64,000 bases of DNA, from contig NZ_FONA01000008.1 of assembly GCF_900112795.1 (NCBI RefSeq), forward strand, positions 1 through 64,000. Reading direction: 5' to 3'. This document shows positions 17,288 to 26,754 of the stretch, piece by piece. A program made the translations under genes and the position numbers. A model generated the notes under the pieces. The model did no database searches. It was not told the DNA's origin and worked only from the letters and a program-made list of their open reading frames with translations. The stretch's first letter is position 1, and each line of letters starts with the position of its first letter. This DNA is from Thermophagus xiamenensis (lineage in GTDB: Bacteria; Bacteroidota; Bacteroidia; Bacteroidales; Marinilabiliaceae).

Positions 17288-18554
17288 ATTTTTTAAATAT
17301 TACCTTTTTTTCTGGCTGTTGGTGGTCTCCACCGTCGCTGTGGCCCAGAAACGAACTTATTCCCCCTTCTCACGCTATGGTATTGGCGAAATTAATCCAT
17401 ACGGATTTGGGCAAAATACAGGGATGGGCAATGTCGGAATCGGTGTGAGAACCAATGAACATATCAATTATTTAAACCCGGCGGCATATTCGGCTATCGA
17501 TACCATGTCCTTTTTTTTCGAAACAGGATTAACCACTTTCACCCAAACATTTGATTCGCAAGGGGGGACGGAAAAATACAATGACATAGATTTCAGCTAT
17601 TTTGCCATGGGATTTTCTATTTCAAGGAATATAAAAGCCTCATTTGGTTTAAGACCCTTCTCTAATGCAGGATATAAATTTGAATCTTCCAACAACATCT
17701 CGTTAAGCCGGCGGGCCATTGGAACGGGTAATTTGTCGGCTGCCTACGGCGGATTATCGGTCAGGGCTATACCCCAACTCTCTCTGGGAATGCATGCAAC
17801 TTACCTTTTTGGAAACCTTCAGCACACCACTTTTATAGAGTTCCTGGATGATAATAACGCTTATAAATACGGCATTCAGAACGAGATACATGCCAACGAT
17901 TTTGTATATGACTTTGGGGTGCAATATTCACAACAAATCAGTGACGATGAACAAATTACTGCCGGTATTACCTTTAGGCCACAGCAGCAGGTGGGAGGAG
18001 ATTTTCAAAAAACAGTAGCCAAAGGTTCGGTGTATGCCGAAGATGGGATGCTTTTTACCAGCAGTTATATCATCCCTGAAGTTTCCGACACATCTAACAT
18101 CACCAGCTTTGAAATGGCCAGTTCGGTGGGTGTGGGTATTTCCTATAACCGGAAAAATCATCTGTTACTTGCCGCCGATTATGTTATTTCCAACTGGGGA
18201 GATATTGACTTCCCGGATGACTTGACACAAACTATCAACAGTTCCTTCTTCTCGGCCGGAGCAGAATATATCCCCAATATTCGTTCAAACCGGTATTTGT
18301 CGCGCATAAGATATCGGGCTGGAATACACTACGGTACACAATACATTCAGATCAACAACGAGGATATAAATAAATTTGGCATAACTTTTGGACTAGGATT
18401 GCCATTAAACAGAACCAAAACATCGGTAAACCTTTCATTCGAATATGGGACATTAAATCCATCCGGTGATCTGGACCTTAAAGAAAAGTATGCCAGGATG
18501 ACGCTCAATTTCACTTTTCATGAGTTTTGGTTCATTAAAAGAAAATTCGATTAA
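17280..18554 (+). CDS. Outer-membrane beta-barrel protein of the coaX operon
   Basis: The 424-residue protein has a signal peptide ending VAVAQ (about residues 1-22), followed by KRTYSPFSRYGIGE and repeating aromatic-alternating strands, ending in a C-terminal aromatic strand region. This is typical of a 12-14 strand outer-membrane barrel with FadL-like flavour. Its substrate is unknown. The start codon lies inside the end of coaX (eight-base overlap), so translation is coupled. In Bacteroidota this family is conserved in the coaX-lptC neighbourhood, which suggests a role in envelope assembly. Confidence 0.8.
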   Translation: MCKFFKYYLFFWLLVVSTVAVAQKRTYSPFSRYGIGEINPYGFGQNTGMGNVGIGVRTNEHINYLNPAAYSAIDTMSFFFETGLTTFTQTFDSQGGTEKYNDIDFSYFAMGFSISRNIKASFGLRPFSNAGYKFESSNNISLSRRAIGTGNLSAAYGGLSVRAIPQLSLGMHATYLFGNLQHTTFIEFLDDNNAYKYGIQNEIHANDFVYDFGVQYSQQISDDEQITAGITFRPQQQVGGDFQKTVAKGSVYAEDGMLFTSSYIIPEVSDTSNITSFEMASSVGVGISYNRKNHLLLAADYVISNWGDIDFPDDLTQTINSSFFSAGAEYIPNIRSNRYLSRIRYRAGIHYGTQYIQINNEDINKFGITFGLGLPLNRTKTSVNLSFEYGTLNPSGDLDLKEKYARMTLNFTFHEFWFIKRKFD

Positions 18555-18923
18555 CCCATTCAGAGCATAATCAGTTTATATATTTTTAATATCTTTGCCG
18601 ATGATTTTTTCAAAAAAAAAACGCGGAAAGTTATTTAGCTTCGGAAAAACCCATTATTTAAAGGGTTCTGGAGACATGAACGCATGAAGAAACAGAGGAA
18701 AATAGTTTTCACATCAGTAAGATATAACAGTATAACCCTTTATCCGTTTTAGAAAATTAAACAAGGTCAGAATAAAAACAAATAATAAAACAATCAATTA
18801 ATAAAATAAATTAGAATTAGAAACATTAACGGCAATTAACAATCAGTTTACGACAAGTTCAATAACCAATAGCATCAGAGGGGATTATAAACTGATTTCG
18901 TATCTAATAAAACCTTTTTTCAA
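18555..18923. promoter_or_regulatory. Intergenic region with candidate internal promoter
   Basis: The 370 bases between the barrel gene and the TPR gene carry TATCTTTG at 18590-18597, a match to the -7 consensus. A transcript from there would have a leader of about 320 bases. The rest is AT-rich sequence; I see no RNA fold or gene, although a 28-codon frame starts at 18601. Confidence 0.35.
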
Positions 18924-20282
18924 ATGAAAGCATTTACAATTATAGTATTAGGATTATTACTTTCTCTGTCCCAAACATTTGCCCAAAAAGGGGTGGAAGA
19001 CGGATCAAAATACGGACATGGTGAGGATAGCATACGATGTCTTAAGAATCTGTCGTTATATACTGAATTAGTTAAACAAAAGTTGTATGATGATGCCTAT
19101 CCCTATTGGCAAATAGCATTTAACGAATGTCCTCTGTCTACTCGTCGTCTATACACCGATGGGGTAGACATCATGACGCATAAAATTAAAAACGCCAAGG
19201 ATGATGCCGAAAAGGAAACTTATTTCCAAAAGCTTATGGAGGTATATGATCAGCGAATGAAATATTTTGGAGACCATTCCCGTTACGGCACACCATATAT
19301 CAAAGCAACAAAAGCAATAGACATTCTTGAATATAAAAAATCGGATCCCGAATACAGAAAGCAGGCATATCAGCTTCTGGCAGATGCTATCGCTAATGAT
19401 GGTGCCAAATACCAACCGGCAGCATTCGCCCTGTATGTAACCACATCCATTGCATTATGGAAAGATGGTGAAATTAGTGGCGAAGATGTGGTAAACAATT
19501 ATACCTCTGTCTCATCAGAAATTAACAAGTTGATTGAAGACCCCAAAATGGCCAAATACAAAAACATGTACACCAAATTATCAGGCCAATTGGAAGATGT
19601 TTTTGCCGGTAGTGGTGTAGCCAACTGCGAAACATTGGATAAAATTTATTCTCCACAACTGGAAGAGCACAAAGAAGATCTAGACTGGCTTAAAAGAGTC
19701 AATCGCCTGTTAACCAATGCTCTTTGCGATGACTTAGAATTATTATTCAAGGTTTCTGAGTACATGTACAATATTGAGCCATCCAGTTCTGCAGCCTTTG
19801 GCTTGGCCAGGATGTATCTCAAATCAGGTGAATCTGATAATGCCATAAAATACTATGAAGAGGCCATAAAACTGGAAGAAGATAACGAAAAGAAAGCGGA
19901 TTACTATTATCAATTAGGTCTTGTACATTTAGCCGGAAAGAACTATGTATCGGCACGCGCCAATGCACTAAAAGCCATTGAAAATAAAGCGAACTGGGGC
20001 AAACCCTATATCTTAATTGGGAAAGCCTATGCGGCTTCAGCCAACAGCATTGGAAGCAGTGAATTCGAGCATAAAACAGCCTACTGGGCAGCCGTAGATA
20101 AATTTATCAAAGCCAAATCGGTTGATCCCGAATCTGCTGAAGAGGCCAATGAATTGATTAGAACCTATAGCAACCATTTCCCAAAAACCGATGAAATTTT
20201 CTTCCAAGGATTGGAAGAGGGTTCTTCCTATACCGTTGGTGGATGGATTGGTGAACGAACAACCGTTAGATCCTCCCGTTAA
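18924..20282 (+). CDS. Periplasmic TPR-repeat protein
   Basis: The 452-residue protein has a signal peptide (to about residue 20, ending TFAQ). It then runs almost entirely as helical hairpins. Two clear TPR motifs are near residues 290-345, with AAFGLARMYLKSGESDNAIKYY and YYQLGLVHLAGKNYVSARANA. TPR arrays bind protein partners. Position in the coaX-ppiD operon points to a role in outer-membrane assembly or homeostasis, but no reaction can be assigned. The lptC gene starts three bases after its stop, so the two are co-transcribed. Confidence 0.85.
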   Translation: MKAFTIIVLGLLLSLSQTFAQKGVEDGSKYGHGEDSIRCLKNLSLYTELVKQKLYDDAYPYWQIAFNECPLSTRRLYTDGVDIMTHKIKNAKDDAEKETYFQKLMEVYDQRMKYFGDHSRYGTPYIKATKAIDILEYKKSDPEYRKQAYQLLADAIANDGAKYQPAAFALYVTTSIALWKDGEISGEDVVNNYTSVSSEINKLIEDPKMAKYKNMYTKLSGQLEDVFAGSGVANCETLDKIYSPQLEEHKEDLDWLKRVNRLLTNALCDDLELLFKVSEYMYNIEPSSSAAFGLARMYLKSGESDNAIKYYEEAIKLEEDNEKKADYYYQLGLVHLAGKNYVSARANALKAIENKANWGKPYILIGKAYAASANSIGSSEFEHKTAYWAAVDKFIKAKSVDPESAEEANELIRTYSNHFPKTDEIFFQGLEEGSSYTVGGWIGERTTVRSSR

Positions 20283-20285
20283 AAA

Positions 20286-20885
20286 ATGAAAGTAATTTTT
20301 TTCGAAAAATACATATCAATAACAGCAGGCAAATTTTTATTATTGCTTGCTGTTATTGCTTTTATTTCATCTTGCCGGTCAAACACCCCTGAAGAGATAA
20401 AAGCAGTGGTTGATGAGGGCAATTTTCCTTCGCTTTCGGTCAACGAGCTGGAAAGTGTCATTACAGATTCGGGACGAATAGCCTATCGATTCCGAACTCC
20501 GGAAATGAATCAATATAAAAACAGAGTTAAACCCTATACCGAATTTCCCAAAGGCTTACACCTTATCGTTTATAATAAAGATGAAGAAATAGATGCTCAA
20601 GTTAAAAGTAACTACGCTATCTATTACGAAAAGGAAAAACTTTGGGAGCTAAAAAACAATGTAGAGGCAGTTAATTTCAAAAACGAAGTCATCAACACCG
20701 AACAATTATTCTGGGACACTGAAAAGCACATCATTTATTCCGATGAATTCATTAAAATAACCACCGAAACGGAAATTCTTACCGGTTATGGTTTCGAATC
20801 GGATGAAAAACTTGAAAATTACACCATAAAAAACATCAGTGGCATTTTGGCGGTCGAAGAAGAGGAAGGTAATGAACCTGAATAA
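20286..20885 (+). CDS. lptC: LPS export component LptC
   Basis: LptC is the inner-membrane-anchored periplasmic link that passes lipopolysaccharide from the LptBFG transporter to LptA. The 199-residue protein has a hydrophobic N-terminus with a lipobox-like ISSC, so it may be lipid-anchored, unlike the E. coli membrane-spanning form. It is followed by the beta-jellyroll core (YRFRTPEMNQY; EKEKLWELKNNVEAVN; TEQLFWDTEKHIIYS) and an acidic tail. The gene is tightly linked to the TPR gene upstream. A 340-base gap precedes the CorC gene. Confidence 0.85.
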   Translation: MKVIFFEKYISITAGKFLLLLAVIAFISSCRSNTPEEIKAVVDEGNFPSLSVNELESVITDSGRIAYRFRTPEMNQYKNRVKPYTEFPKGLHLIVYNKDEEIDAQVKSNYAIYYEKEKLWELKNNVEAVNFKNEVINTEQLFWDTEKHIIYSDEFIKITTETEILTGYGFESDEKLENYTIKNISGILAVEEEEGNEPE

Positions 20886-21226
20886 CCTGCTTAAATGATA
20901 TTAATGAATCGTCTTTAATACCTTTATTCTATAACTTACAGGCTATATTTAAGACTAAAAATCAAGGCAGTAAAAGTTTCTTACACATCACAAAACCAGC
21001 AACTACCTATCGCAATAATGTTAATGACAAACCATCATTTCCACAGACAAATCTTTTAGCAGGTCTGCTTATTTTGCTTACAAATTTCCCGGAAAAGACT
21101 TCAAATGATACAAGGAATAAGTCAGAAAAAAATTAATTCTTACCGATTCATTCAAAAAATAAACAAACAAGATTGCATAGATTTTATTAATTTGGCGCAA
21201 CAAAGAAGTTGTCTGCAAAAAGAACA
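20886..21226. other. Intergenic gap without recognisable features
   Basis: About 340 AT-rich bases between lptC and the CorC-family gene. I see no open frame of note, hairpin terminator or repeat. A TTAATTTGG box near 21190 is a poor promoter match. Confidence 0.4.
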
Positions 21227-22489
21227 ATGGAAAATTTACCTGTAATTATTGTTACCATATTAGTATCCGCTTTTTTTTCCGGCAGCGAAATGGCTTTTCT
21301 GTCTGCAAACAAATTGCTTATTGAATTAAACCGGAAAAAGAATCCTTATCTGGCCAAAATTATTGATATATTCCTCCGCAAACCAGGAATGTTTATTACC
21401 ACCATACTAATCGGCAATAATATTGCCTTAGTAATTTACGGGATATACACCTCCCGCCTGTTTGAGCCGTTTATTGCCAGGTATCTTAGTTCCGACTTTT
21501 CCATACTACTCTTTCAAACCCTATTTTCAACGCTCATAATACTTGTAACCGCCGAATTTTTACCTAAAATTATCTTCCGAATCAATCCCATTTTCACACT
21601 CAACATTTTTGGTATTCCACTGGCTATTTTTTACGGATTATTCTATCCCATATCTAAAATAACCCATGGGATATCCAACTTTTTAATACGGAAGATCAGC
21701 AACCCCGAAAACCACACCAGAACGGAAGACCTGGTCATCGGACGACTAGATTTCGATAATCTTTTAGCCGAACACAATGAGAATGCCCAAAATGATGAGC
21801 AAATCCCGCAAGAGGTCAAATTGCTTAAAAATGCCATGGACTTCTCATCACTAAAAGTACGGGAATGTACTGTTCCCCGCACCGACCTCCAGGCAGTAGA
21901 CATAGAAGACTCTATTGAAACAATTCGACAAAAATTTATAGAAAGCGGGCATTCCAAAATTTTGGTTTACAAAGAAAACATTGACAATATAATAGGATAT
22001 GTTCATGTATCAGAATTGTTTAAGAACCCCAAAAAACTCAGAAATATAATTAATCCAATCAGTATAGTTCCGGAGACCATGACCGCCAATAAACTTTTGG
22101 AACTCTTTACCAAAGAACATCGGAGTATTGCTCTGGTGGTCGACGAATTTGGAGGAACAGCCGGAATTATCACACTGGAAGATATTCTGGAAGAAATTTT
22201 CGGCGAAATTAATGATGAACATGATGTCTCAGACCTGGAAGAACAGCAAATAGATGCACATTCATATAAATTTTCGGGACGACTTGAAATTGACTATCTC
22301 AACGAAAAATACCAACTGGGTCTGCCAGTAGCGGATGATTATGAAACCTTAGCCGGCATGATTTTAAGCTACAATGAGTCGATCCCCAAAGAAGGAGAAA
22401 AAATCCACATTCCTCCCTTTGAGTTTCAAATCCTGGAAGCGAGCAAATCTAAAATTGAAGTAGTTAAACTCATAAAACAGGAAGAATAG
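21227..22489 (+). CDS. CorC/HlyC-family membrane protein (DUF21 and CBS domains)
   Basis: The 420-residue protein starts with a four-helix DUF21/CNNM membrane domain (residues about 1-180, including SAFFSGSEMAFLSANK). Two CBS domains lie at about 200-320; PRTDLQAVD marks the first, and the second ends ALVVDEFGGTAGIITLEDI. A C-terminal CorC_HlyC domain follows (about 335-420). Members are linked to magnesium or cobalt efflux and are often mis-called hemolysins. I use ATG 21227; TTG 21209 is in frame. It lies between lptC and ppiD, a conserved Bacteroidota order. Confidence 0.88.
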   Translation: MENLPVIIVTILVSAFFSGSEMAFLSANKLLIELNRKKNPYLAKIIDIFLRKPGMFITTILIGNNIALVIYGIYTSRLFEPFIARYLSSDFSILLFQTLFSTLIILVTAEFLPKIIFRINPIFTLNIFGIPLAIFYGLFYPISKITHGISNFLIRKISNPENHTRTEDLVIGRLDFDNLLAEHNENAQNDEQIPQEVKLLKNAMDFSSLKVRECTVPRTDLQAVDIEDSIETIRQKFIESGHSKILVYKENIDNIIGYVHVSELFKNPKKLRNIINPISIVPETMTANKLLELFTKEHRSIALVVDEFGGTAGIITLEDILEEIFGEINDEHDVSDLEEQQIDAHSYKFSGRLEIDYLNEKYQLGLPVADDYETLAGMILSYNESIPKEGEKIHIPPFEFQILEASKSKIEVVKLIKQEE

Positions 22490-22611
22490 CTTAAACATTT
22501 ATTTGTATCCATTATAAAAATATAACCACCTAATCCGACAAGAAAAGAGATTGTCCTTTTTTTTGTATATTCGTGACCTGATTTTTAAAAACAAAATTAA
22601 TTTGAATTCGA

Positions 22612-24705
22612 ATGGCAACTTTAGAGAGAATCAGAAGTAAAGGAGGAGTACTTGTAGCCGTCCTAATCGGCCTCGCCTTATTAGCCTTTATATTGACAGA
22701 CCTTTTAAGTTCAGGAAGTTCCATCTTCAGAAGATCACAAATGATGGTAGCTGAAATAGAAGGGCAGTCAATTTCTATCCAGGAGTTTCAGTCCAGGGTG
22801 TCAGAAATGGAAGAATACGCCAAGCTAAACTCTGGTCAATCATCGCTGGACGCGGAAATGATAAACCGCTTAAGAGATCAGGCCTGGAACCAAATGGTCA
22901 ATGAAATACTTTTAAATGCCAAATATGAAGCGGTTGGCATTAGTGTTTCTCCGGCCGAATTACTGGATATGGTTACAGGGCCTCAGGCACATCCAATGAT
23001 TCAGCAATTATTCACTAATCCTCAGACCGGCATTTTTGACAAGCAGCAGGTTATTCGTTTTTTAAAGTCGAAACAGTATGACCCCACAGCTAATTTCTAC
23101 TGGAATTTTGTGGAAGATCAACTTATAAATGAACGATTGTACGAAAAATATTCCACCCTCTTCCAGAAAGGGTTGTATGTTACTAATCAATGGATTAACA
23201 GCGAAGCCAAAGCTCGGTCACAATCGGTTGATTTCAATTTCGTAATTAAACGTTTAACCTCGGTACCCGACGATCAAGTTTCTGTTACCGAAAAAGAAAT
23301 AAAAGCATATTACAACGACCATAAAGAAACCTTTAAACAAACCGCCAGTCGCGATATCGAGTATATTACCTTCGATGTAGAACCAACCGATGAGGATCGG
23401 GAAAATACCAGACAAACGGTTCTGGATATGAAAAAAGACTTCAGCTCGCCTGACATTGATCCGGTTCAATTTGTCAAATTCAACTCCGATATTCCTTTCA
23501 ATTCCAACTATTTTAAACCGGAAGCACTAGAACCCGAAATTCGTGATTTTGTTACTTCTGCTTCCGAAGGAGATGTTTACGGACCTTATTTTGAAAACAA
23601 TACCTATAAATTAACCCGATTAGTGGATGTTGCTCAATTGCCCGATTCCGTAAGGGCTCGACACATTTTATTACGCAACAATCCCCAAAATCCGGATGAA
23701 GCGGAACAACTCGCCGATAGTTTAATGAATCTCTTGAAAAACGGTGCTGACTTCGCTGAGCTGGCACGCCAATATTCTGAAGATCCCGGTTCTGCTATTA
23801 ACGGTGGCGAATTGGGATGGTTTAGACAAGGACAAATGGTGCAACCATTTAACGATGCCTGCTTTTTCGGGAAAAAAGGAGATATCGTAAAGGTCGAAAC
23901 CAACTTCGGATGGCACATCATTCATATTATAGATAAGGGAAGAGCTACAACCAAATATCAACTTGCGACTTTAGGACGCGAAGTAACTTACAGCTCAAAA
24001 ACATATCAGGATGTTTATTCACGAGCAACGCGCTTTGCAGCTCTGAATAACACCGTCGAAAAATTCAATCAAGCCATTGAAGAGCAAAACCTGACAAAAA
24101 AGTATGGCCGGAATCTGCAAAAAAATGACCGTTTTGTAGGGAATCTGGAATCACCCCGCGAATTGGTTAAGTGGGCTTTTAAAGCAGACATAGGAGAACT
24201 TTCACCTATTTTTGAATTTGGTGATCAATTTGTTATTGCAGTTCTTTCCAATATCACTGAAGAGGGTTACATGCCTCTTGATGCGGTACGAAATAGAATT
24301 GAACGACAATTAATGAATGAAAAGAAAAAAGAAATCCTGATAAAACAATTTAAGGAACAAAAAGCTAGTCAAAGTTCCTTAGAAGAAATCGCTAATGCAT
24401 TAGAAGGTGAATTGCACTCAGCCACAGATGTTACCTTTAATACCTTCCAGGTTACAGGGGCAGGAACCGAACCGGCATTGGTTGGGTTGGCTCTTTACTC
24501 GCCTGTTAATGAAATTTCAGAACCGGTAGCTGGGAACAATGGAGTTTACATGGTTGAGGTTACGAATAAAAAAGAAACCGAAGTTGACACAGAGTTAATT
24601 AAAAATCAACTTAAAAGCTCTTTATTTCAAAAAATCAGCTATCAATTACTTCCTGAAATTCGTGAAAAAGCAGAAATCATAGATAACCGATCAAATTTTT
24701 ATTAA
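22612..24705 (+). CDS. Membrane-anchored PpiD/SurA-type peptidyl-prolyl isomerase
   Basis: This 697-residue periplasmic folding factor is anchored by one N-terminal transmembrane helix (about residues 12-32). A SurA_N-like chaperone region follows (about 40-230). The parvulin domain lies at roughly residues 345-440, with ARHILLRNNP, ADFAELARQYSEDPGS and GGELGWFRQGQMVQPF. A second chaperone part follows to the C-terminus. It would help newly exported outer-membrane proteins fold and closes the envelope operon. A terminator follows within 40 bases. Confidence 0.88.
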   Translation: MATLERIRSKGGVLVAVLIGLALLAFILTDLLSSGSSIFRRSQMMVAEIEGQSISIQEFQSRVSEMEEYAKLNSGQSSLDAEMINRLRDQAWNQMVNEILLNAKYEAVGISVSPAELLDMVTGPQAHPMIQQLFTNPQTGIFDKQQVIRFLKSKQYDPTANFYWNFVEDQLINERLYEKYSTLFQKGLYVTNQWINSEAKARSQSVDFNFVIKRLTSVPDDQVSVTEKEIKAYYNDHKETFKQTASRDIEYITFDVEPTDEDRENTRQTVLDMKKDFSSPDIDPVQFVKFNSDIPFNSNYFKPEALEPEIRDFVTSASEGDVYGPYFENNTYKLTRLVDVAQLPDSVRARHILLRNNPQNPDEAEQLADSLMNLLKNGADFAELARQYSEDPGSAINGGELGWFRQGQMVQPFNDACFFGKKGDIVKVETNFGWHIIHIIDKGRATTKYQLATLGREVTYSSKTYQDVYSRATRFAALNNTVEKFNQAIEEQNLTKKYGRNLQKNDRFVGNLESPRELVKWAFKADIGELSPIFEFGDQFVIAVLSNITEEGYMPLDAVRNRIERQLMNEKKKEILIKQFKEQKASQSSLEEIANALEGELHSATDVTFNTFQVTGAGTEPALVGLALYSPVNEISEPVAGNNGVYMVEVTNKKETEVDTELIKNQLKSSLFQKISYQLLPEIREKAEIIDNRSNFY

Positions 24706-24740
24706 CATATCAATTAAGGTTAAAACTTTCATAGTATAAA

Positions 24741-24768
24741 AGAGGCTGTCCAAAAAGGCAGCCTTTTT
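24741..24768 (+). terminator. Rho-independent terminator after the PpiD gene
   Basis: AGGCTG (24743-24748) pairs with CAGCCT (24759-24764), followed by a T run. It lies about 36 bases after the ppiD-like stop and should end the coaX-ppiD operon transcript. Confidence 0.75.
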
Positions 24769-24856
24769 CCTGTTTTCCGCACTTTTCCGGGACACCTTCG
24801 TAACAATCTGTAAGTCAATTGTGATTTTTAAATTTGGGTGTTCCAAAGTTATTTCT

Positions 24857-25033
24857 TTGTTTGTCGGAAAGAAAAGTAACGCTTCCGGAAGCCTTTCTTT
24901 ACAAGGAATACAGAAAGTCCGAGGCAAGTATAAAGTAGTAAAAACAATAGGGCATACCACAACACGGCACAAAGTAGAAGAACTTGTCAATTTGGCCAAA
25001 CAGGAAATGCGTTATGACTCATCTCAATCTTAA
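24857..25033 (+). pseudogene. IS1634-family transposase N-terminal fragment
   Basis: About 58 codons read as FVGKKSNASGSLSLQ, RGKYKVVKTIGHTT and VEELVNLAKQEM. This matches the N-terminus of IS1634-type (IS4 superfamily) transposases, which typically begin MFxRKKxNKSG and carry GKYxxVKTIG. The remaining 450 or so residues with the DDE core are absent and the frame stops at 25033. No inverted-repeat ends are visible. It is a dead relic marking a past insertion between the envelope operon and the ATPase/GTPase/Fe-S module. Confidence 0.7.
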
Positions 25034-25104
25034 TACAAAATGCTTATTACCAGATATTTATTTTTACAACTACGTATACTCTTTTCCTTCCATAAGTTTT
25101 AAAA

Positions 25105-25147
25105 CGTAATCCAAAATTACGATTTAAGACTGTTTTCTTTAAAACAG
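25105..25147. promoter_or_regulatory. Two inverted repeats upstream of the ATPase/GTPase/Fe-S operon
   Basis: CGTAAT-ccaaa-ATTACG (25105-25121) and CTGTTTT-cttt-AAAACAG (25130-25147) lie 40-80 bases before the first gene at 25188. They could be operators or leader hairpins. Their function is inferred only from symmetry and position. Confidence 0.45.
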
Positions 25148-25187
25148 ATATGCTCCAATTTTGCCATATAATCAATAACCACAAACT

Positions 25188-26012
25188 ATGGAGCAAATCA
25201 GAAACATTAAGATTATTGGCGGTATTGATAAATCGGGAAAGCATGAAAATATTAAATGCTTCGATATTGCACAAGGTGAGATTATCGGCATTGTAGGCCC
25301 CACCGGAAGCGGGAAAAGTCAGCTAATTGCCGATATAGAGCAATTATCACAAAAGGACAGTTCTACACGCCGCCAGATATTAATTAACGGAGAAATCCCT
25401 TCGTCTGAACTGCGTAACAACCCCAGACAAAAATTGGTGGCTCAGCTGTCTCAAAACATGAACTTTCTGGCCGACATGAATGTCAAGGATTTTCTTCTAC
25501 TGCATGCGCAATGCCGGGGAAAAAGCATGAAAAACATCGATAAAATTATCTACATGGCTAACCAGTTAACCGGTGAACCAATAAAACCCAAAGATAATCT
25601 TACCATTTTAAGCGGTGGTCAAACACGTGCCCTGATGGTAGCTGATGTAGCAGTAATTAGTGAATCACCCATTGTGTTGATCGATGAAATCGAAAATGCA
25701 GGTATCAAAAAACACGAAGCTCTGGAACTGCTTTCCGGATATAACAAAATCATACTCATTGTCACTCATGACCCGGTCATGGCTCTTAGTGCACAAAAAA
25801 GAATAATCATGAAAAACGGGGGAATGACAGCCGTTATTGATGCATCTCCGGAAGAAAAAACAATTTCTTCTCAACTAAGCAAGGTAGATCAAACCATGCT
25901 TAAATTAAGAGAAATGATACGGAATGGACAACATATTGAGGAAAAAGACATCAACCAGATATTTCTCAAGCCAACTGTCAATAACAAAATGGCAACATTG
26001 ATCCATCATTAA
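25188..26012 (+). CDS. ABC-type ATPase of a metallocentre-like three-gene module
   Basis: The 274-residue protein is a soluble ABC-fold ATPase with Walker A GPTGSGKS (37-44), a signature [10 protein letters not shown] (about 141-150), Walker [12 protein letters not shown] and H-loop LIVTHDP. No membrane permease is encoded nearby. The N-terminus ([19 protein letters not shown]) and C-terminal helical extension differ from transport ATPases. It is followed after 13 bases by a HypB-like GTPase and then a CODH/ACS-type Fe-S protein. I infer a role in assembling or energising a metal or corrinoid centre. Exact function is unknown. Confidence 0.75.
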   Translation: MEQIRNIKIIGGIDKSGKHENIKCFDIAQGEIIGIVGPTGSGKSQLIADIEQLSQKDSSTRRQILINGEIPSSELRNNPRQKLVAQLSQNMNFLADMNVKDFLLLHAQCRGKSMKNIDKIIYMANQLTGEPIKPKDNLTILSGGQTRALMVADVAVISESPIVLIDEIENAGIKKHEALELLSGYNKIILIVTHDPVMALSAQKRIIMKNGGMTAVIDASPEEKTISSQLSKVDQTMLKLREMIRNGQHIEEKDINQIFLKPTVNNKMATLIHH

Positions 26013-26025
26013 ATAATCCTATCAT

Positions 26026-26727
26026 ATGAAGCTAGTAATTATTGCCGGAACACCAGGTGCAGGTAAAACATCTATATTGATCAACACGATAAAAATACTG
26101 AAAGGAACAATCACAAAACCTGCCGTTGTAAAAGTAGACTGTCTTGCCACTGACGATGATAAACGATTTGCTACTTTAAATATACCAGTCCTAACCGGTC
26201 TGTCTCGTGATATGTGCCCTGATCATTTCTCAATTTATAATCTGGATGAAATGATAAAATTTGCTGACAAGAACAGTGCCGATACACTAATTATGGAAAC
26301 AGCCGGTTTATGTCACCGATGTGCACCTTACACAGACAATTGTCTTGGCATTTGTGTCATTGATTCTACAAGTGGGCCTAACAACCCCGGTAAAACAGGG
26401 CCCTTCCTGAGTTGTGCCGATATTGTGGTTGTCACAAAAGGCGACATGATTTCGCAAGCCGAACGCGAAATATTCAGGGAAAAAATACTTGAAGCCAATC
26501 CTGTATGCAAAATTTTAGATATCAATGGCCTTAATGGACAGGGTGCAGCTGAACTTGCAAAGCACATCATAGCATTCGATAAAAAAGTAACAGACAGAGA
26601 AAGGCTCAGACACAATGCGCCTTTCTCTGTCTGTACACTATGTGTTGGCGAACAACGTGTAAGCAAAAAATACCATCGTGGATTACTCAGAAATATGAAT
26701 GGTTTCCAGAAATATATCGGTGAATAG
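26026..26727 (+). CDS. HypB/UreG/CobW-like P-loop GTPase
   Basis: The 233-residue GTPase shows the P-loop GTPGAGKTS (8-16), a Walker-B-like LIMETAGLC, and a nucleotide specificity element VVVTKGDM resembling the TKxD motif. HypB and UreG use this fold to insert nickel. A cysteine-rich stretch, [15 protein letters not shown], lies just after the switch region, and CPDH plus a C-terminal CTLC pair add further candidate metal ligands. It is embedded between the ABC-type ATPase and the Fe-S protein. Inferred job: metal delivery or gating for the Fe-S partner. It differs from true HypB in lacking a histidine-rich N-terminus. Confidence 0.75.
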   Translation: MKLVIIAGTPGAGKTSILINTIKILKGTITKPAVVKVDCLATDDDKRFATLNIPVLTGLSRDMCPDHFSIYNLDEMIKFADKNSADTLIMETAGLCHRCAPYTDNCLGICVIDSTSGPNNPGKTGPFLSCADIVVVTKGDMISQAEREIFREKILEANPVCKILDINGLNGQGAAELAKHIIAFDKKVTDRERLRHNAPFSVCTLCVGEQRVSKKYHRGLLRNMNGFQKYIGE

Positions 26728-26754
26728 CAAACCAAAAAAGTAATACAAATACTT

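Noticed and set aside
18601-18690. A 28-codon frame downstream of the TATCTTTG box
   Set aside because: It is short and lysine-rich from an A run, with no evidence of conservation.
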